From: Molanna angustata
Lineage: Eukaryota > Arthropoda > Insecta > Trichoptera > Molannidae
NCBI GenBank assembly: GCA_963576475.1
Contig: OY754974.1
Location: 11,490,904-11,554,903 of the forward strand
DNA length: 64,000 nucleotides
Direction: 5' to 3'
The notes under the pieces are model-generated. The model was not told the origin of the DNA, made no database searches, and saw only the letters and a list, made by a program, of their open reading frames with translations. Made by a program: the position numbers and the translations under genes. Position 1 is the stretch's first letter; each line of letters opens with the position of its first letter. Below are positions 1 to 12,430 of this stretch, piece by piece.

Positions 1-1
1 G

Positions 2-2800
2 ATTAATCTTAGGTCTGAAGCTGTGAAGAAATACAAAAAAGATATGTCATTGGAAAATTATTTAACGACACGTAAAGTTCAAGCTGAGACTAAGAGACTA
101 CTGAGAAGTAAAAAGAGACAAGGGTGGTACAGGTTCTGTTGTTCACTGTCACCTGATTCAAATATTGCAGATGTTTGGGGTTCAATTCGAAGATTTAGAG
201 GTTCCTTCTCTAACAAACCGAATATTAGAAGATGCACATCATGGATTGAAGAATTTGTTGACAAACTTTCTCCTCCTTATGCTCCGGATGTTTCAGAAAC
301 TCGCCGATCGCCTGTCACCCCAGTACGGTCCAGTTGGGTGTCGTCTCAGTTCACTCTAGAAGAACTTCAAATTGCTATTAGTTCCACCGGCGATACATCG
401 CCAGGCCCTGATATGTTTCCTTATGCATTCTTTCGGCACTTCCCTACTAGCTTTTCCCAAATTATAGTGGACCTTTACAACACCATTCTCCGTTTGGGTG
501 TGGTTCCGGATTCGTGGAAGGTTCAATATGTTATTCCCATACCTAAACCAAGGAAGGACCCCTCTTTGGGATCATCTTATAGGCCTATTGCACTATCCTG
601 TTGCTTTCTCAAAGTGTTAGAACGTATAGTAAAAACAAGACTGGAGTGTTTTATTGAAGGTAATTCCCTTCTCCCAGCTTACCAATTTGGCTTTAGAAAG
701 GGTAAATCTTGTCTTGATTGCCTTAGCACACTAGTTTCAGATATTCAAATTTCTCGAAGTAAGAAAAATGACTTAATTGCATGTTTTTTGGATATTGACA
801 GTGCTTATGACAATGTACTTCTTTCCGTTCTCTTCAATAAGATGGTATTTTTGGGTATTCCGGAAGACATATGTCAACTAGTTTTCAATATTATGTGTGA
901 AAGAAAGCTTCTGGTGGAGACTCCTACTGGTATACACTCCAGAGCTACTTACAGGGGTTTACCGCAGGGATCTGTGTTGAGTCCTCTGTTATTCAACATC
1001 TACACTTATGACCTCAGTTCATGCATCCCTAATAGCTGTAGTGTCTTACAGTACGCGGATGACTTTGTTGTTTATTGTACGGATAAATCATTAGGTCGTT
1101 CTTCTAAGTTATTGGAGAGCACATTGAGTTCCTTGAGTGAGTGGTTTGCTAGTAATGGACTTAGTTTATCCCCGTGCAAAAGTAAAACTGTTGTATTTTC
1201 TAATAAGCATAGGGTTCCAGATGTTTTAATAATGCTGGATGGCAATCATCTTCCGATGACAGAATCATGCAAGTTTTTAGGAATGATTTTACATCGAAAA
1301 TTGACATGGAACATGCACATAGAGCATGTGGTGACAAGATGCGAAATTAGCCTTAACGTTCTTAGAGCGGTTTCAAAAGTTTGGTGGGGTGCTCATCCCA
1401 CCACCATGAAAATGTTATATTCCGCTATTGTTCGCAGTCATATTGATTATGGTTGCTTCCTTCTCGATCCACTTCCATTATATTTGTCCAAGAAATTGGA
1501 TGTTGTCCAATCAAAATGCCTAAGACTTATTCTGGGAGCAATGAGATCTAGTCCTATAGTTGCTCTACAAGCGGAATGTTTAGAGATGCCTTTAAACTTA
1601 AGAAGAAAATTCTTGGCTTCCAAATTCTTAATTTCTAGGTTATATAACATAGAACATCCTCTTTTTCCAAAGTTACAGTATCTTTTTGAGACTCCTTTGA
1701 GTACTTCAGCGTGGCACTCAAAAATCTCGCCATTGCTTTGCTCTTCTTGGAACTTCTTAATTAAAACTTTTCCAGATGTTCTTTCATCGTCTCTCCCCAT
1801 TTTTGCAATTCCCTTCAAAGCCGTGATTTTTTCTCCAGATATATCTGAATGTCCCGAATTCCAAAAATCACTATTGACACTGAACCCTACTCAGGTAAAT
1901 AGAATTTTCAGTCAAATAGTGGATAACAAGTGGCCTTCCCATGTATTTTTTTTTACTGACGGGTCAAAGTCCCAAGATGGTGGTTGTGGTTCTGCCTTCC
2001 ATGCTCCTTCCCTGATGATTGAAAAAATGTTTCAACTTCCTCACACTGCTTCCATTTTTACCGCTGAATGTATTGCCCTAAAAGAAGCTGTGATCGAAAT
2101 TCTCACTTCTAATTTATCCCAGACAGTGATTTTTACTGATTCTCTTAGTTTAATAAACACTTTATCTATGCCATTTTCTTCCAAAACTGATTATCTGGTA
2201 AGCGATGTCAGAAAGTTTCTATTTATTGCTTCCTCGAGAAATATCAGTATTGTTTTGGCCTGGATACCATCCCACGTGGGAATAAATGGAAACGAAAAGG
2301 CCGACTATCTCGCGAAAAAAGCTTGCACCTGTGGTATAATACCGGGATCCTTTTCTCTACCTTTGAGGGACTGTGTTAACGTAATCAAGAACTTCTTAAT
2401 GTTGAAATGGAATGAAATGTTTATTGACTCCCCTAAAGGATCCCACTATAAATCAATCCAATCTTGTATTCCCTCACATGCTTGGTATAAAGGTTTGAAG
2501 ATCTCTAAGACTAGTGTGTCATTAATTACCCGACTAAGACTGGGTCATTGTGTTCTGGCATCTCATTTGGCTAGGCTTCACATAATTGACTCTCCTCTTT
2601 GTAATTGTGAGACAGAAGAAGAAAACATTGATCACATTTTCTTCAATTGCCCGCTCTTGCCCAATGGCGAGTTTATGAATAACATCCGAGATATATGTAC
2701 CACGTTCCCAATTAACATGCAATCCCTACTGTCTATGAAAAGTAAAAGAATACATTATTGTATATTACAACATCTAAATAAATACAATAAAAAAATTTGA
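2..2800 (+). CDS. LINE ORF2 C-terminal part: reverse transcriptase plus RNase H (5' partial)
   Basis: The frame is open from the window edge to the TGA at 2798-2800, so the true start lies upstream. Domains in order: RT with [10 protein letters not shown] (motif A, first catalytic Asp), [14 protein letters not shown] (motif B') and YADD (motif C) within about residues 165-350. RNase H spans about residues 640-775 with [23 protein letters not shown] and [15 protein letters not shown] carrying the acidic and His residues. A C-terminal LRLGHC / CxC-x8-H-x4-C cluster follows near residues 840-890, a knuckle typical of this tail. The product would copy element RNA onto nicked chromosomal DNA and remove the RNA strand. 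No internal stop or frameshift is visible over more than 900 codons, which suggests a fairly young copy. The apparent start at 23 is a GTG and is not a real initiator. Confidence 0.9.
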   Translation: MNLRSEAVKKYKKDMSLENYLTTRKVQAETKRLLRSKKRQGWYRFCCSLSPDSNIADVWGSIRRFRGSFSNKPNIRRCTSWIEEFVDKLSPPYAPDVSETRRSPVTPVRSSWVSSQFTLEELQIAISSTGDTSPGPDMFPYAFFRHFPTSFSQIIVDLYNTILRLGVVPDSWKVQYVIPIPKPRKDPSLGSSYRPIALSCCFLKVLERIVKTRLECFIEGNSLLPAYQFGFRKGKSCLDCLSTLVSDIQISRSKKNDLIACFLDIDSAYDNVLLSVLFNKMVFLGIPEDICQLVFNIMCERKLLVETPTGIHSRATYRGLPQGSVLSPLLFNIYTYDLSSCIPNSCSVLQYADDFVVYCTDKSLGRSSKLLESTLSSLSEWFASNGLSLSPCKSKTVVFSNKHRVPDVLIMLDGNHLPMTESCKFLGMILHRKLTWNMHIEHVVTRCEISLNVLRAVSKVWWGAHPTTMKMLYSAIVRSHIDYGCFLLDPLPLYLSKKLDVVQSKCLRLILGAMRSSPIVALQAECLEMPLNLRRKFLASKFLISRLYNIEHPLFPKLQYLFETPLSTSAWHSKISPLLCSSWNFLIKTFPDVLSSSLPIFAIPFKAVIFSPDISECPEFQKSLLTLNPTQVNRIFSQIVDNKWPSHVFFFTDGSKSQDGGCGSAFHAPSLMIEKMFQLPHTASIFTAECIALKEAVIEILTSNLSQTVIFTDSLSLINTLSMPFSSKTDYLVSDVRKFLFIASSRNISIVLAWIPSHVGINGNEKADYLAKKACTCGIIPGSFSLPLRDCVNVIKNFLMLKWNEMFIDSPKGSHYKSIQSCIPSHAWYKGLKISKTSVSLITRLRLGHCVLASHLARLHIIDSPLCNCETEEENIDHIFFNCPLLPNGEFMNNIRDICTTFPINMQSLLSMKSKRIHYCILQHLNKYNKKI

Positions 2801-4015
<1,215 letters not shown>

Positions 4016-4197
4016 CCAAACCGCCCATTTCATGTGATTCAATTGACCGTTCGAACAGAAAAACCTTTCACCGAATAGAAACTAGATTATTTTTACTCTT
4101 GTAGGGTTCAATTTCATTAAAATAAAACCATTATTTCTTACTTCCCCTTCAGTTCGGTTCAACAAAAATTATGTCGATTTTCATCAGGATATTTATT
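4016..4197. other. Short non-coding gap
   Basis: AT-rich sequence between two LINE-derived pieces. Nothing recognisable. Confidence 0.5.
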
Positions 4198-4353
4198 TTT
4201 CTTCTTCTTCTTCAGCTTATTTTCGTTCACCCCTTAACTAAGGCCTCCTCCATTTGACTCCACGTCGTCCTGTCTAGTGAAGTCTGCTTCAAGGACGCGC
4301 CAAAATATCGTTGTAAAGAATTCCTCCACCTCAGCTGCGGTCATCCGCATTTA
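4198..4353 (-). mobile_element. LINE 3' tail fragment with (GAA)n end
   Basis: Read on the minus strand, this encodes a piece like LRWRNSLQRY and then DRTTWSQMEEA, followed by a (GAAGAA)n tail (CTT repeats at 4201-4215 on the plus strand). The RW-x-DR-x-W-EA pattern is the usual C-terminus of insect non-LTR RTs. A similar tail lies at 35135-35500. 5'-truncated remnant. Confidence 0.55.
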
Positions 4354-5301
4354 TTACGTGATTTAAAAGCGGAATCCTCTACAATCTATTGGTGTTATAT
4401 ACAAGAAAGTCATTAGACTTATATTCCGGGGGTAAGGGTTAATTCCCAGAAGAAAAATAAATTTACAATATTTTCGTTTCTGAACAGAAACACTCGGAGC
4501 GGTAATTGTCCTTGCTGTAGGTGGGTGTATTCCATTGTAGGTAGGGTAAGCTATCATTGTAGTGAGGCCGATAACTTGGCACACTTATCTATGTATATGT
4601 TAGCAAACTCCGTGCATGGTGGAGTTTGAGATTTAGAAAATTAAATGTTTTTTTATGGTGGAGTGTAAAAAGCTAATATTTATAACATACATACGCGTAG
4701 TATAAGCTACTGTGACCAAAATATTAAAATAACCGAGGTAGTCACATTGCAGTAGTCATACTTACGTATCCCCTCTATTTGATGATAGTTGTTTACCTAC
4801 GACGCAGTTGTTGTTATAAAAAAATATTCGAATACATACTGGGAAACAGCATAAATTGTACTTAAACGAAAATATATGAAAATAATACTTTTTACTTATC
4901 AACCTAAAAAATAAATCTCTGAAATATATTAATTTTTTTATTAAATACATATATAGTTCAATACAGTTCAAAACTTTCTTCAATTACTTTAAGGAGGCGT
5001 ATTTCAATATTTATTCGGCGTATTTCCTTCTGATGTATTAAGAAGGTTTATACATCACATAATAATCTATATTTGATATATTGAAGCTTTATGTTTGTGA
5101 TGTTTCAAATCTCCTTTAGGGTTTTTGAAGACATATCATTATTTAGTATCATCATAAGTCCAATTTTTTTTTTCAGATATTCGATAGTAAACTTTTGTTA
5201 AAGAACTAAATGCACATTTAAAATAATGAATATGTCTTTGATATAACGAGTACGTAGGTACAAATAAATTCTTATATAGTCTATAAATAGAATTGTTCAT
5301 A
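4354..5301. other. AT-rich non-coding stretch
   Basis: About 0.95 kb without credible coding sequence or an identified repeat. Short open frames here have no family signature. Confidence 0.5.
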
Positions 5302-5430
5302 CGATCGATTGTCCTCGCGGTTAATTGTCCGTACGGTCAACTGTCTATACGGTTAATTGTCCCCGCAATCAATTGTTCTCACGGTCAATTGTCCTTTCGG
5401 TAAAAAGGGCGTACGGTCAATTGTCCGGAG
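5302..5430. repeat. 16-bp minisatellite, about 8 units
   Basis: Degenerate tandem units around CGGTCAATTGTCCGTA. The unit core TCAATTG is palindromic, and units differ by one to four bases. No coding role is visible. Confidence 0.85.
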
Positions 5431-5774
5431 ACGTGTTGTATTCTATAAAATAAATAAATTAATAAATAAAAATTGACAGTTTGTTTAAAGTTTAAGATAG
5501 CTGCTTCACAAAAATGAAATATATTTTTTTTTTATTTTCATTATCATATCTTTTATACATTCCTGAAATTCCTGACGTAAGTCTTGAAAGATTGTGTATC
5601 TTGATCTTTTTACTTATTAAACTTACTTAATTTGTTATGATTTGTTTTCTGTATAATTATTGAATTAATTTCTTCTCGCTTACTTTACTGTAAATTGATT
5701 TATTGTTATTGATACTTTCTTTATCAATATAGTCTAGTTTATTTTATTTGTTAATACTTTTTGTACCAAGCACT
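5431..5774. other. AT-rich non-coding stretch
   Basis: Nothing recognisable; it contains poly-T and AATAAAT runs. Confidence 0.5.
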
Positions 5775-6310
5775 AAATTTGTAATATTTATTTATTTATA
5801 TAATTTATGTACATGTGTACAAAGGCAGGTTTATTGCCATAAGGCAATTTCTTCCAACCAACCCGAGCAACGTGAAGTCTCTAAGTTAAATTGGTACAAT
5901 ACTAATTTAGTGAGAAATAAATTGATAAAAAATAACATAAAAGAGTAAGAAATATAAAAAAATACAAAGAAAAAAAAATGAAAAGAGAGTTAAAAAAAAA
6001 GAATAATAAAAATAACACTGATCATAGCAATGAGGAAAAGGAGGTTACGGAAGGATATAGAAGGAATTCCGGAACTATTTGACAAATAAAGTTTTTTTAG
6101 TTTACCTTTAAATATTTGAATGGATTGAGATGACGTTACTTCATCACTTAGGCCATTCCATAGTCTAGCTGATTGTACTTGAAAAGAGGAGCTGAAAACT
6201 TCTGTATTGTGAATGGGGATAGCTAGTGTAGTACGTTCAGCAGATCGAAGGGATAGGCCGTGACTTGACATATTTCACGCGTAAATTCGTAATTGGAATA
6301 CATTTATATT
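5775..6310 (-). mobile_element. 5'-truncated LINE 3' end (CR1/Jockey-type C-terminus)
   Basis: The minus-strand frame ending near 5990 reads HGLSLRSAERTTLAIP, then SARLWNGLSDEV and FKGKLKKLYL. This arrangement (basic patch, R-x2-LWN-x-L, final helix before the stop) is characteristic of the C-terminus of CR1/Jockey-group LINE polyproteins. The 3' UTR contains TTATGGCAATAAACC and ends in AATAAATAAATA near 5775-5800. Only about 100 codons survive, preceded by a frame continuing to about 6310, so this is a dead 5'-truncated copy. Confidence 0.65.
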
Positions 6311-6386
6311 ATAAAGATTATGTGAACATTGTTATGTAATTTATTCTGTGAATTTACCAACAAATAAATATAAAATATATTAAATA

Positions 6387-6868
6387 TTTTATTCTTTAGG
6401 TGCACCTGATACGCCAGTAGTTGATTTAAGCAGCGTTACGCGGACAAACCAACATACAAACACAAAATAATGATGATGATGTTTTATTTAAAAAATGCGT
6501 TTTTTTTATTTTCAGCGCCAGATATGCTTTCAACAGATGCGTTGCGTTTGCAGCTAAAGCTAAATGCAACAGGGATGCTGCAATTCTTTTGAGAAGGATC
6601 TCGGAGACACTATCTGTGGACAGCGTTAGAATGGCCAAATGTGACACTATCAATACAGCAGTCTGCCACGGTTCTGCTAAAAGTATCCAGTCTAGTACCT
6701 GGATCTGCACATTTACTTTATTATTTGTGGCGTTCTATCACTTTAGACATAACTAGAAGTTTAAGTGTAGACAGATTTCCTGTCAATGATATATGTAATT
6801 CAAATTATATAAAATCATTATTGGAGGAAACAGGAGCCATATTGCTTAGGTATTACGAAACATTGTGA
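6387..6868 (+). pseudogene. Possible host-gene exon or gene fragment with one internal stop
   Basis: Two good splice acceptors occur: TTTTATTCTTTAG before 6402 and TTTTTTTTATTTTCAG before 6523. After the second, a frame beginning APDMLSTDALRLQLKL runs to a TGA near 6590 and then stays open to 6868 (RSITLDITRSLSVDR, then LLEETGAILLRYYE). Another frame from the same acceptor is open for about 80 codons to 6762. I recognise no family in either frame. The region is less AT-rich and less repetitive than its surroundings, which is why I list it. It could be a decayed exon of a host gene or a captured fragment. Confidence 0.3.
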
Positions 6869-7037
6869 AGGAAAAGAATTACGGAAGATATGCATAAAGA
6901 TAACACTGAGAAAGAAAGATTTTCGAACCAGAATTCCGCAAAGAAAAGTTTTTATTCTTTAGTGTGAATAAATTTTCTTTCAATTTTTCTTTCAGTGTTC
7001 AACGTTCACTAACACGACACACTGAATCATTTTTATT

Positions 7038-8107
7038 ACTAGTTGCGTGTAACACACGAGATCCAACTGTCGATAGCGATACTATGTATAGTTGAAGAAT
7101 ATGTCCCAAACTATAAACCCATAAATACAAATTATTGAATATTTTCAGATATTTTGTTTTCTATACAACATACCTATGTAGGTCTGTATGTCAAGATAGG
7201 ATAGTATGGAGGAAGATCCTTTTTTCCTACCCAAAATATGAAAATAGCATGATGGTATGTATGTTTGGAGATTAAGTATCAAACTATTAAGTCTTCTTAC
7301 ATATTGTCAGACTGCCATACAAAATGTATGAAGCGATGTCGTCACTAAATTCAATTTTTAAAAAAAATGTTAAAAAAAATTGAGATCTTCTACTACAATG
7401 TTAATATTTTTTATAGAAAATTAAATTATCTAGTTGGGGTGTGTCGGCTTTTTTCGATAATTGTAAAAGTTTTGGAAATATAGGCAGATAAACTCATAAA
7501 TTTATCATAAAAAAAAATTTTTTCTTTTTTTCTTAATGAAAATTTTTTTCTTAATGAAAAATGTTTGTGAAACCCTGGAATTTTTTTGAAAAAAGTAATT
7601 TGAGATATTGTATTTGTCTATGTTAGTACCAATTTTCAGCGTTCTAGCTTTTATAGTTTCTGAGATATATGGAAAAATAAAATAAAAATTTAAAAGTTGA
7701 TAACCCCTGACTGAAACAAAAATTCTGAATTCTGAGTTTAAAAGTTTTGTAAACCTGTATCTTTTTATATATTCTGAAATTTTGGGCTCTGTAAATTGAG
7801 CGGATCTAAAGTTATAAGACACACACACACACACACACAGAAACACACACAGACACACACACAGACACACACACATACACACTGACACACGAAATGTTCT
7901 ACTCCGAATTTTGAGTAAATCCGTGTATTGAACATATATGCTGCGAAGCCTCTAAGTTGGTGTTTTTTGACTTCAAAGTTGGAAAAGCCGTGAAAAAAGT
8001 AGACCTCTGCATACAATTCTCGCGTATCCTGGCTTGAAACATTGTCGATATGTTAAGAGAACAAAGTTCTCCAGAACAAGGTTCTCCAGAACAAATCGAC
8101 AGTTGGA
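7038..8107 (+). mobile_element. Helentron/DINE-1-like non-autonomous element, copy A (full length)
   Basis: It starts ACTAGTTGCGTGTAACAC and has a subterminal TCCAACTGTCGAT 26 bp in, matched by its inverse ATCGACAGTTGGA at the very end (8094-8107). A CA microsatellite sits at about three-quarters of its length, and a GAGAACAAAGTTCTC hairpin lies just inside the 3' repeat. Inverted subterminal repeats plus an internal microsatellite plus a 3' hairpin is the plan known for DINE-1/Helentron elements. The match of plan is seen; the class assignment is inference. Further copies lie at 16024, 40026, 42647, 49249, 53750 and 58827. No coding capacity. Confidence 0.65.
7819..7890. repeat. (CA)n microsatellite inside Helentron-like copy A
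   Basis: Interrupted CA repeat with AGA and ATA interruptions. The other complete copy has a shorter CA run at the same internal position, so this is a property of the element. Confidence 0.9.
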
Positions 8108-8802
8108 AAATGTATTTATATTTAAAAGAATAATATAATTTTCCATTTCAAATGTGTATTTTTATATAGGAAAAACTATTGTATCTATTGCAGTTTTTAA
8201 GCACTTTGTAGTAAACTGCTTTGGGGGTTACACAGTATATCAACATATATTCGAGAGATGATTACTTCAATAATAAAGTCATATAGATATTATAACGTGT
8301 GTCTAGTTACGATATAATCAATTACTTGTCGCTACCTGCTGGCCGTGTGCAGAATTCGCTCTACCTTTTCACACTCCCTATATATATATAATGCATCCAT
8401 CTCTTTCTCACACTATCTCTTTCACACTATCTCTTTCACACATCTCGATTCACACATCTTAAAATTATACATATCTACCACCTTATCATTTATTATTCTG
8501 TTACGGGTCAGATTTGTTCCTCCAGTTATTAGATTTTATAAAGATCTTAGAACATCGGTGTTTAATGATAGCTTTCAGTAATGCAGAATGGTTATTAAAA
8601 AAATAAGCATGCAACCTTTAAACGTATAAACAAGTCAATCAAATAAAAATTTGAGGACACCCTGTACAATGTTTTCTTCACTTTGAAATGGCGGATGATA
8701 TACAGTTTGCAGATATCAAGGAGTTTTAAACAAATAAGTCGATTTATATGAAATATTTACAAGATTGTTCAATTTAATCAAAATATCAAATGAATGAAGC
8801 TG
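8108..8802. other. AT-rich non-coding stretch
   Basis: It contains short CTCTTTCACACTAT repeats near 8400-8450 and otherwise nothing identifiable. Confidence 0.5.
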
Positions 8803-9195
8803 ACATGACAAGTAAAGTGAAATTTCTTGTTACACGCAGACCAATAATCTATAGACATGACAAATAAAGCGAAATTTCTTGTTACACGCAGACCAATAAT
8901 CTATAGACATGACAAATAAAGCGAAATTTCTTGTTACACGCAGACCAATAATCTATAGACATGACAAATAAAGCGAAATTTCTTGTTACACGCAGACCAA
9001 TAATCTATAGACATGACAAATAAAGCGAAATTTCTTGTTACACGCAGACCAATAATCTATAGACATGACAAATAAAGCGAAATTTCTTGTTACACGCAGA
9101 CCAATAATCTATAGACATGACAAATAAAGCGAAATTTCTTGTTACACGCAGACCATCTATGCACATGACAAATAAAGCGAAATTTCTTGTTACAC
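8803..9195. repeat. 52-bp minisatellite, about 7.5 units
   Basis: Head-to-tail copies of a 52-bp unit containing GCGAAATTTCTTGTTACACG and CAGACCAATAATCTATAG. The inner units are nearly identical. The first unit carries AGTAAAGTG variants and the last is internally shortened, as expected when the inner units were homogenised more recently. No spacer variation, so this is not a CRISPR array. Confidence 0.95.
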
Positions 9196-9825
9196 ACCGC
9201 TTTGGTTTTAACCGAATTAACCGAACTCTAGTGCAACCAAATGTTTTGTGCACATAGGCAAACAATACAGTAATAAATAGATAAACCTTTATCAAGGATA
9301 ACAAAGGTTTGGCTAAAACTCAAGGTAACCAGTTCGGTTGTCATAATATTTTTTTCAGTGTGTGCCACAAAAATTTGGGGCAATCAATATAACGCATTTG
9401 AATATTTTGCAAATAGTTCGGAATGAAAATTGAAACGGTACTTAACATTTATATCAAAAGGTACATGAATTGGATTTTAATTTCGAATAGCAAATACTTT
9501 TAGCACTATGAAAATCGTCACCTATATTCGATTGATATTTAAACATTGAATGTGTTTGGGATACCCCCGTTCCACCTCACTTTTTGTAACAATCCCCTGG
9601 CCTAAAGTCGTAGCTTATGTCAGCTCTGTATATTTTCTTACTCTACTGTGAGTGCGATTGTAAAATGAATAGAAATATTTTTATAAAATAAAATACAATA
9701 CCTTCGCTATTGATTATTTGGGATTATTATCTAGGTAAATGCTAACCTAAACATCTAATGCGACCTGTCATTAATGCAATTTAGAGAAAAACACAGCTTT
9801 TAGTTAAAATATTGTTCATAAATAG
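9196..9825. other. AT-rich non-coding stretch
   Basis: No gene or repeat recognised. Confidence 0.5.
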
Positions 9826-10608
9826 TACATAATTAGACTGGATAGTGTACAAAAACGCTTCCTCAAACACCTCATCTATAAATCTGGCTGTCGGGAATTA
9901 ATGGGCCCGCATAATCATATAAACAACGTGTACTTAGCTGAATCAAAATTTAATTTACCATCACTATCATCTAGACGAATAACTGCAGACTCACTATTTT
10001 TGTTTAAACTATTTCATAACATTATTGATTGTCCAAATTTATTAGAAAATATCTCACTTCACATTCCAAACCGCAATGTCAGATCAAAACCTACTTTTTC
10101 TATTTCACACTCTAAAACTAATCTTAGGAAAAATTTCTTTACTAACCGGGCCACCTCCAATTTTAACAACCTGCTCAATAACATTGACTTTTTTCATACC
10201 CAATCTCTACACTCGTTCAAAATTGCGATGAAGCGCCAATTTTGCACTGATAACATAACTCAAAATTCCACTCTCTAGTATATGTATACATGAATATATG
10301 TATGTGTCACCATAATGGTTGCAACACCTTCTTCGTTGATCCTTAAGTAAGTTAGAATCCCATGTTATGATTCTAGAATATAATCCTCTCTGTACTATTC
10401 CTTGTATGTTTCAGGTGTGTTCCTATAATTTTGTTTTTTCTCATTTTTCGTAAATTGTATGTTAAGCTTTTAAAATTACTTGATATGATGTCCTATTACT
10501 ATATGTACCGTAGTCTACATTTACTTGTTTTTGTTCATTGTTATTAATATCATTATGCTCTACTGTACTGTTGGATATCCAAAATAAATAAAATAAAAAA
10601 AAAAATAA
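9826..10608 (+). mobile_element. 5'-truncated Jockey/CR1-type LINE, coding C-terminus plus poly(A)-like tail
   Basis: An open frame from 9826 to the stop at 10276-10278 encodes DSVQKRFLKHLIYK, then LPSLSSRRITADSLFLFKL and RSKPTFSISHSKTNL. This is the usual C-terminal region of Jockey/CR1-group RT proteins (RR-x2-AD-x2-FLFKLF, then the basic NLR-x-NFF-x-NR block). A 3' UTR of 290 bp ends in AAAATAAATAAAATAAAAAA at 10580-10608. No stop interrupts the surviving 150 codons, so truncation occurred at insertion rather than by decay. A SINE follows directly. Confidence 0.7.
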
Positions 10609-10616
10609 TATTTATG

Positions 10617-10830
10617 TTGGCCTTCATGGCTCAGTTGGTTGCAATCTGACTCCTGAGACAAGGTCCAGGATTAGATTCCAATTTGTAACAATATTCAATT
10701 GTTTTTAGTCTGGAACTCTGAAATAATGAACATGGGTCTCCAGAAGTGGGCAACATGACGTTGGGTGCGTTTCAAAATCGATCTTATAACGATATAAATA
10801 ACGCCTGAGTATTATGCAACATGCAACATG
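10617..10830 (+). mobile_element. tRNA-derived SINE, diverged copy
   Basis: The tRNA-like head GGCCTTCATGGCTCAGTTGG (A box) is followed by a damaged B box (AGGATTAGATTCC) and the body ATTGTTTTTAGTCTGG...GTCTCCAGAA shared with the copies at 11733 and 62737. It begins just after the poly(A) tail of the preceding LINE. Pol III promoter function is probably lost. Confidence 0.6.
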
Positions 10831-11732
10831 TATTGCAGTCACTATTCATGTTCAGAAATACACAATTGTTCGATTTCATCAATATACCAAATAGATGAAG
10901 CTGGAAACAACATGCATTGTCATCATAAATACATACATTCTGACTTTTAGAGCTCTAACTGGTCTGAAAGTTGTTATTTATTGATTGTCAAATTTCAGTA
11001 CAGACACGCGAAGTTAAAGAAAAGGGTGTATTAAAAGGCAAAGTTATATCGTTAGAAATAACCAACCCAAAAAAATCCAAATTCAAAATTCTCTTAAATT
11101 TTGTATTAAAAAATATTATATTATTATAAGATATATGTATGTTGAATATGTAAAATAATTTAATAAGTTTGTAGAACACAAAAATATTGAAATCAATTAG
11201 ATAGTATAATAATGTATTAATATTATGTTGGTTATTTTACTTAGATAACTAAGTTTTAGATGGATTACCATCCTGTGTTATTAGAAACTATTAACCTATT
11301 TATAAGTTGTGTATAACAACGACATATTACAATGTGTAATATAGATATAAGATGACAGAGAAATTTCTAGAGAGCAGAGTGAAAATGTTTTCCTGAAAAT
11401 TCGAGTATTGAACAAATGGGGAGGAAAAATTATCAATTTCAAATGAGAAGCAAAGATCTACTAGTTTGTTTACCTATACCTTCCATTAGAAAAATAACTG
11501 ACATCCTTTTTAATCATAAAATTTTAAATAATTAATCTTGTCGATAGTCACAATTTATTTTACATGCCTCTTTCAAGAACAAACTATTATCAAAATGATT
11601 TTATTAACCGGTAAACCGGCTTTAATTAACTTAATCCTCAACCCAGTTAATTAAAATTGTCTGCAAACATCGGTCAGGTATCAATTATTTTTTTATTTTT
11701 TCTTTTTTTTTTAATTTTGTTATGTGTATTTT
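10831..11732. other. AT-rich non-coding stretch
   Basis: No genes seen. It contains a short palindrome TTAACCGGTAAACCGGCTTTAA near 11605. Confidence 0.5.
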
Positions 11733-11936
11733 TAGGCCTTCATGGCTCAGTTGGTTGGGTATCTGACTGCTGATCCAAGGGTCCCGGGTTCGATTCCCGG
11801 CGGAGACACAGTTTTTAATTGTGTTTTCAGAATGTGGCAACTTGTTATTGGGTGAGTGTCAAATCAATATTTAACATAGTTACTAGGTACCTGTAAGTTG
11901 CCCGAAAACCAATATTAAATATAAATATTTTGTTGT
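11733..11936 (+). mobile_element. tRNA-derived SINE, well-preserved copy
   Basis: A-box-like TGGCTCAGTTGG and a perfect B box GGTTCGATTCC within a CCGGG/CCCGG T-stem occupy the first 75 bp. A 125-bp unrelated body follows (TTTTTAATTGTGTTTTCAG, GTGGCAACTTGTTATTGGG, GTAAGTTGCCCGA) and ends in AAATATAAATATT. This is the best reference copy in the window for the family also seen at 10617, 52848 and 62737. Confidence 0.75.
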
Positions 11937-12430
11937 TTTATTTTATTTTTTGACACTTTTTTTGTAACGCACATGTTTTTTTGTTTTATTCTTGTCTAAC
12001 AAATTTTTGTAAATGCTCACATGAGCGTTGAACTTATATTAATAAATAAGTAAATAAATTTATCCAATGTATTTCGTTTTTCTTTACAATATCCTGTTTC
12101 CTACCCTTTAAACCCCTTCATAATATAAATATGATTTAGTAATCAAGTGACACACTGCAATGGACTTTAAATTTTTAAATTGTAAACAAAATATTATTAT
12201 TGTTTAATATAAGCTGTTGTGTTTCGAAATAAATAAAATACCTTTGAATGTTCAGGGAAGCGATGAATGTATGTGAGTTCAGGCAAGAATCATAGGGACT
12301 TCTCTTGGCCTACTTCGTACACAGTGTGACGGTGGGTGTAGAGTGTAGATACTAACTATTGGACTAAGAATGGTTTACAAATACTGTCCCTTTGTGTACC
12401 TATGTATTTAGCTATATTTATTTAACGTTG
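11937..12430. other. AT-rich non-coding stretch
   Basis: No genes or recognised repeats. Confidence 0.5.

Noticed and set aside
8345..8581. 78-codon frame with HSLYIYNASISFSHY
   Set aside because: Low-complexity CTCTTTCACA repeats; no family or splice signals.
8803..9195. CRISPR array
   Set aside because: The whole 52-bp unit repeats; there are no variable spacers, and the context is eukaryotic.
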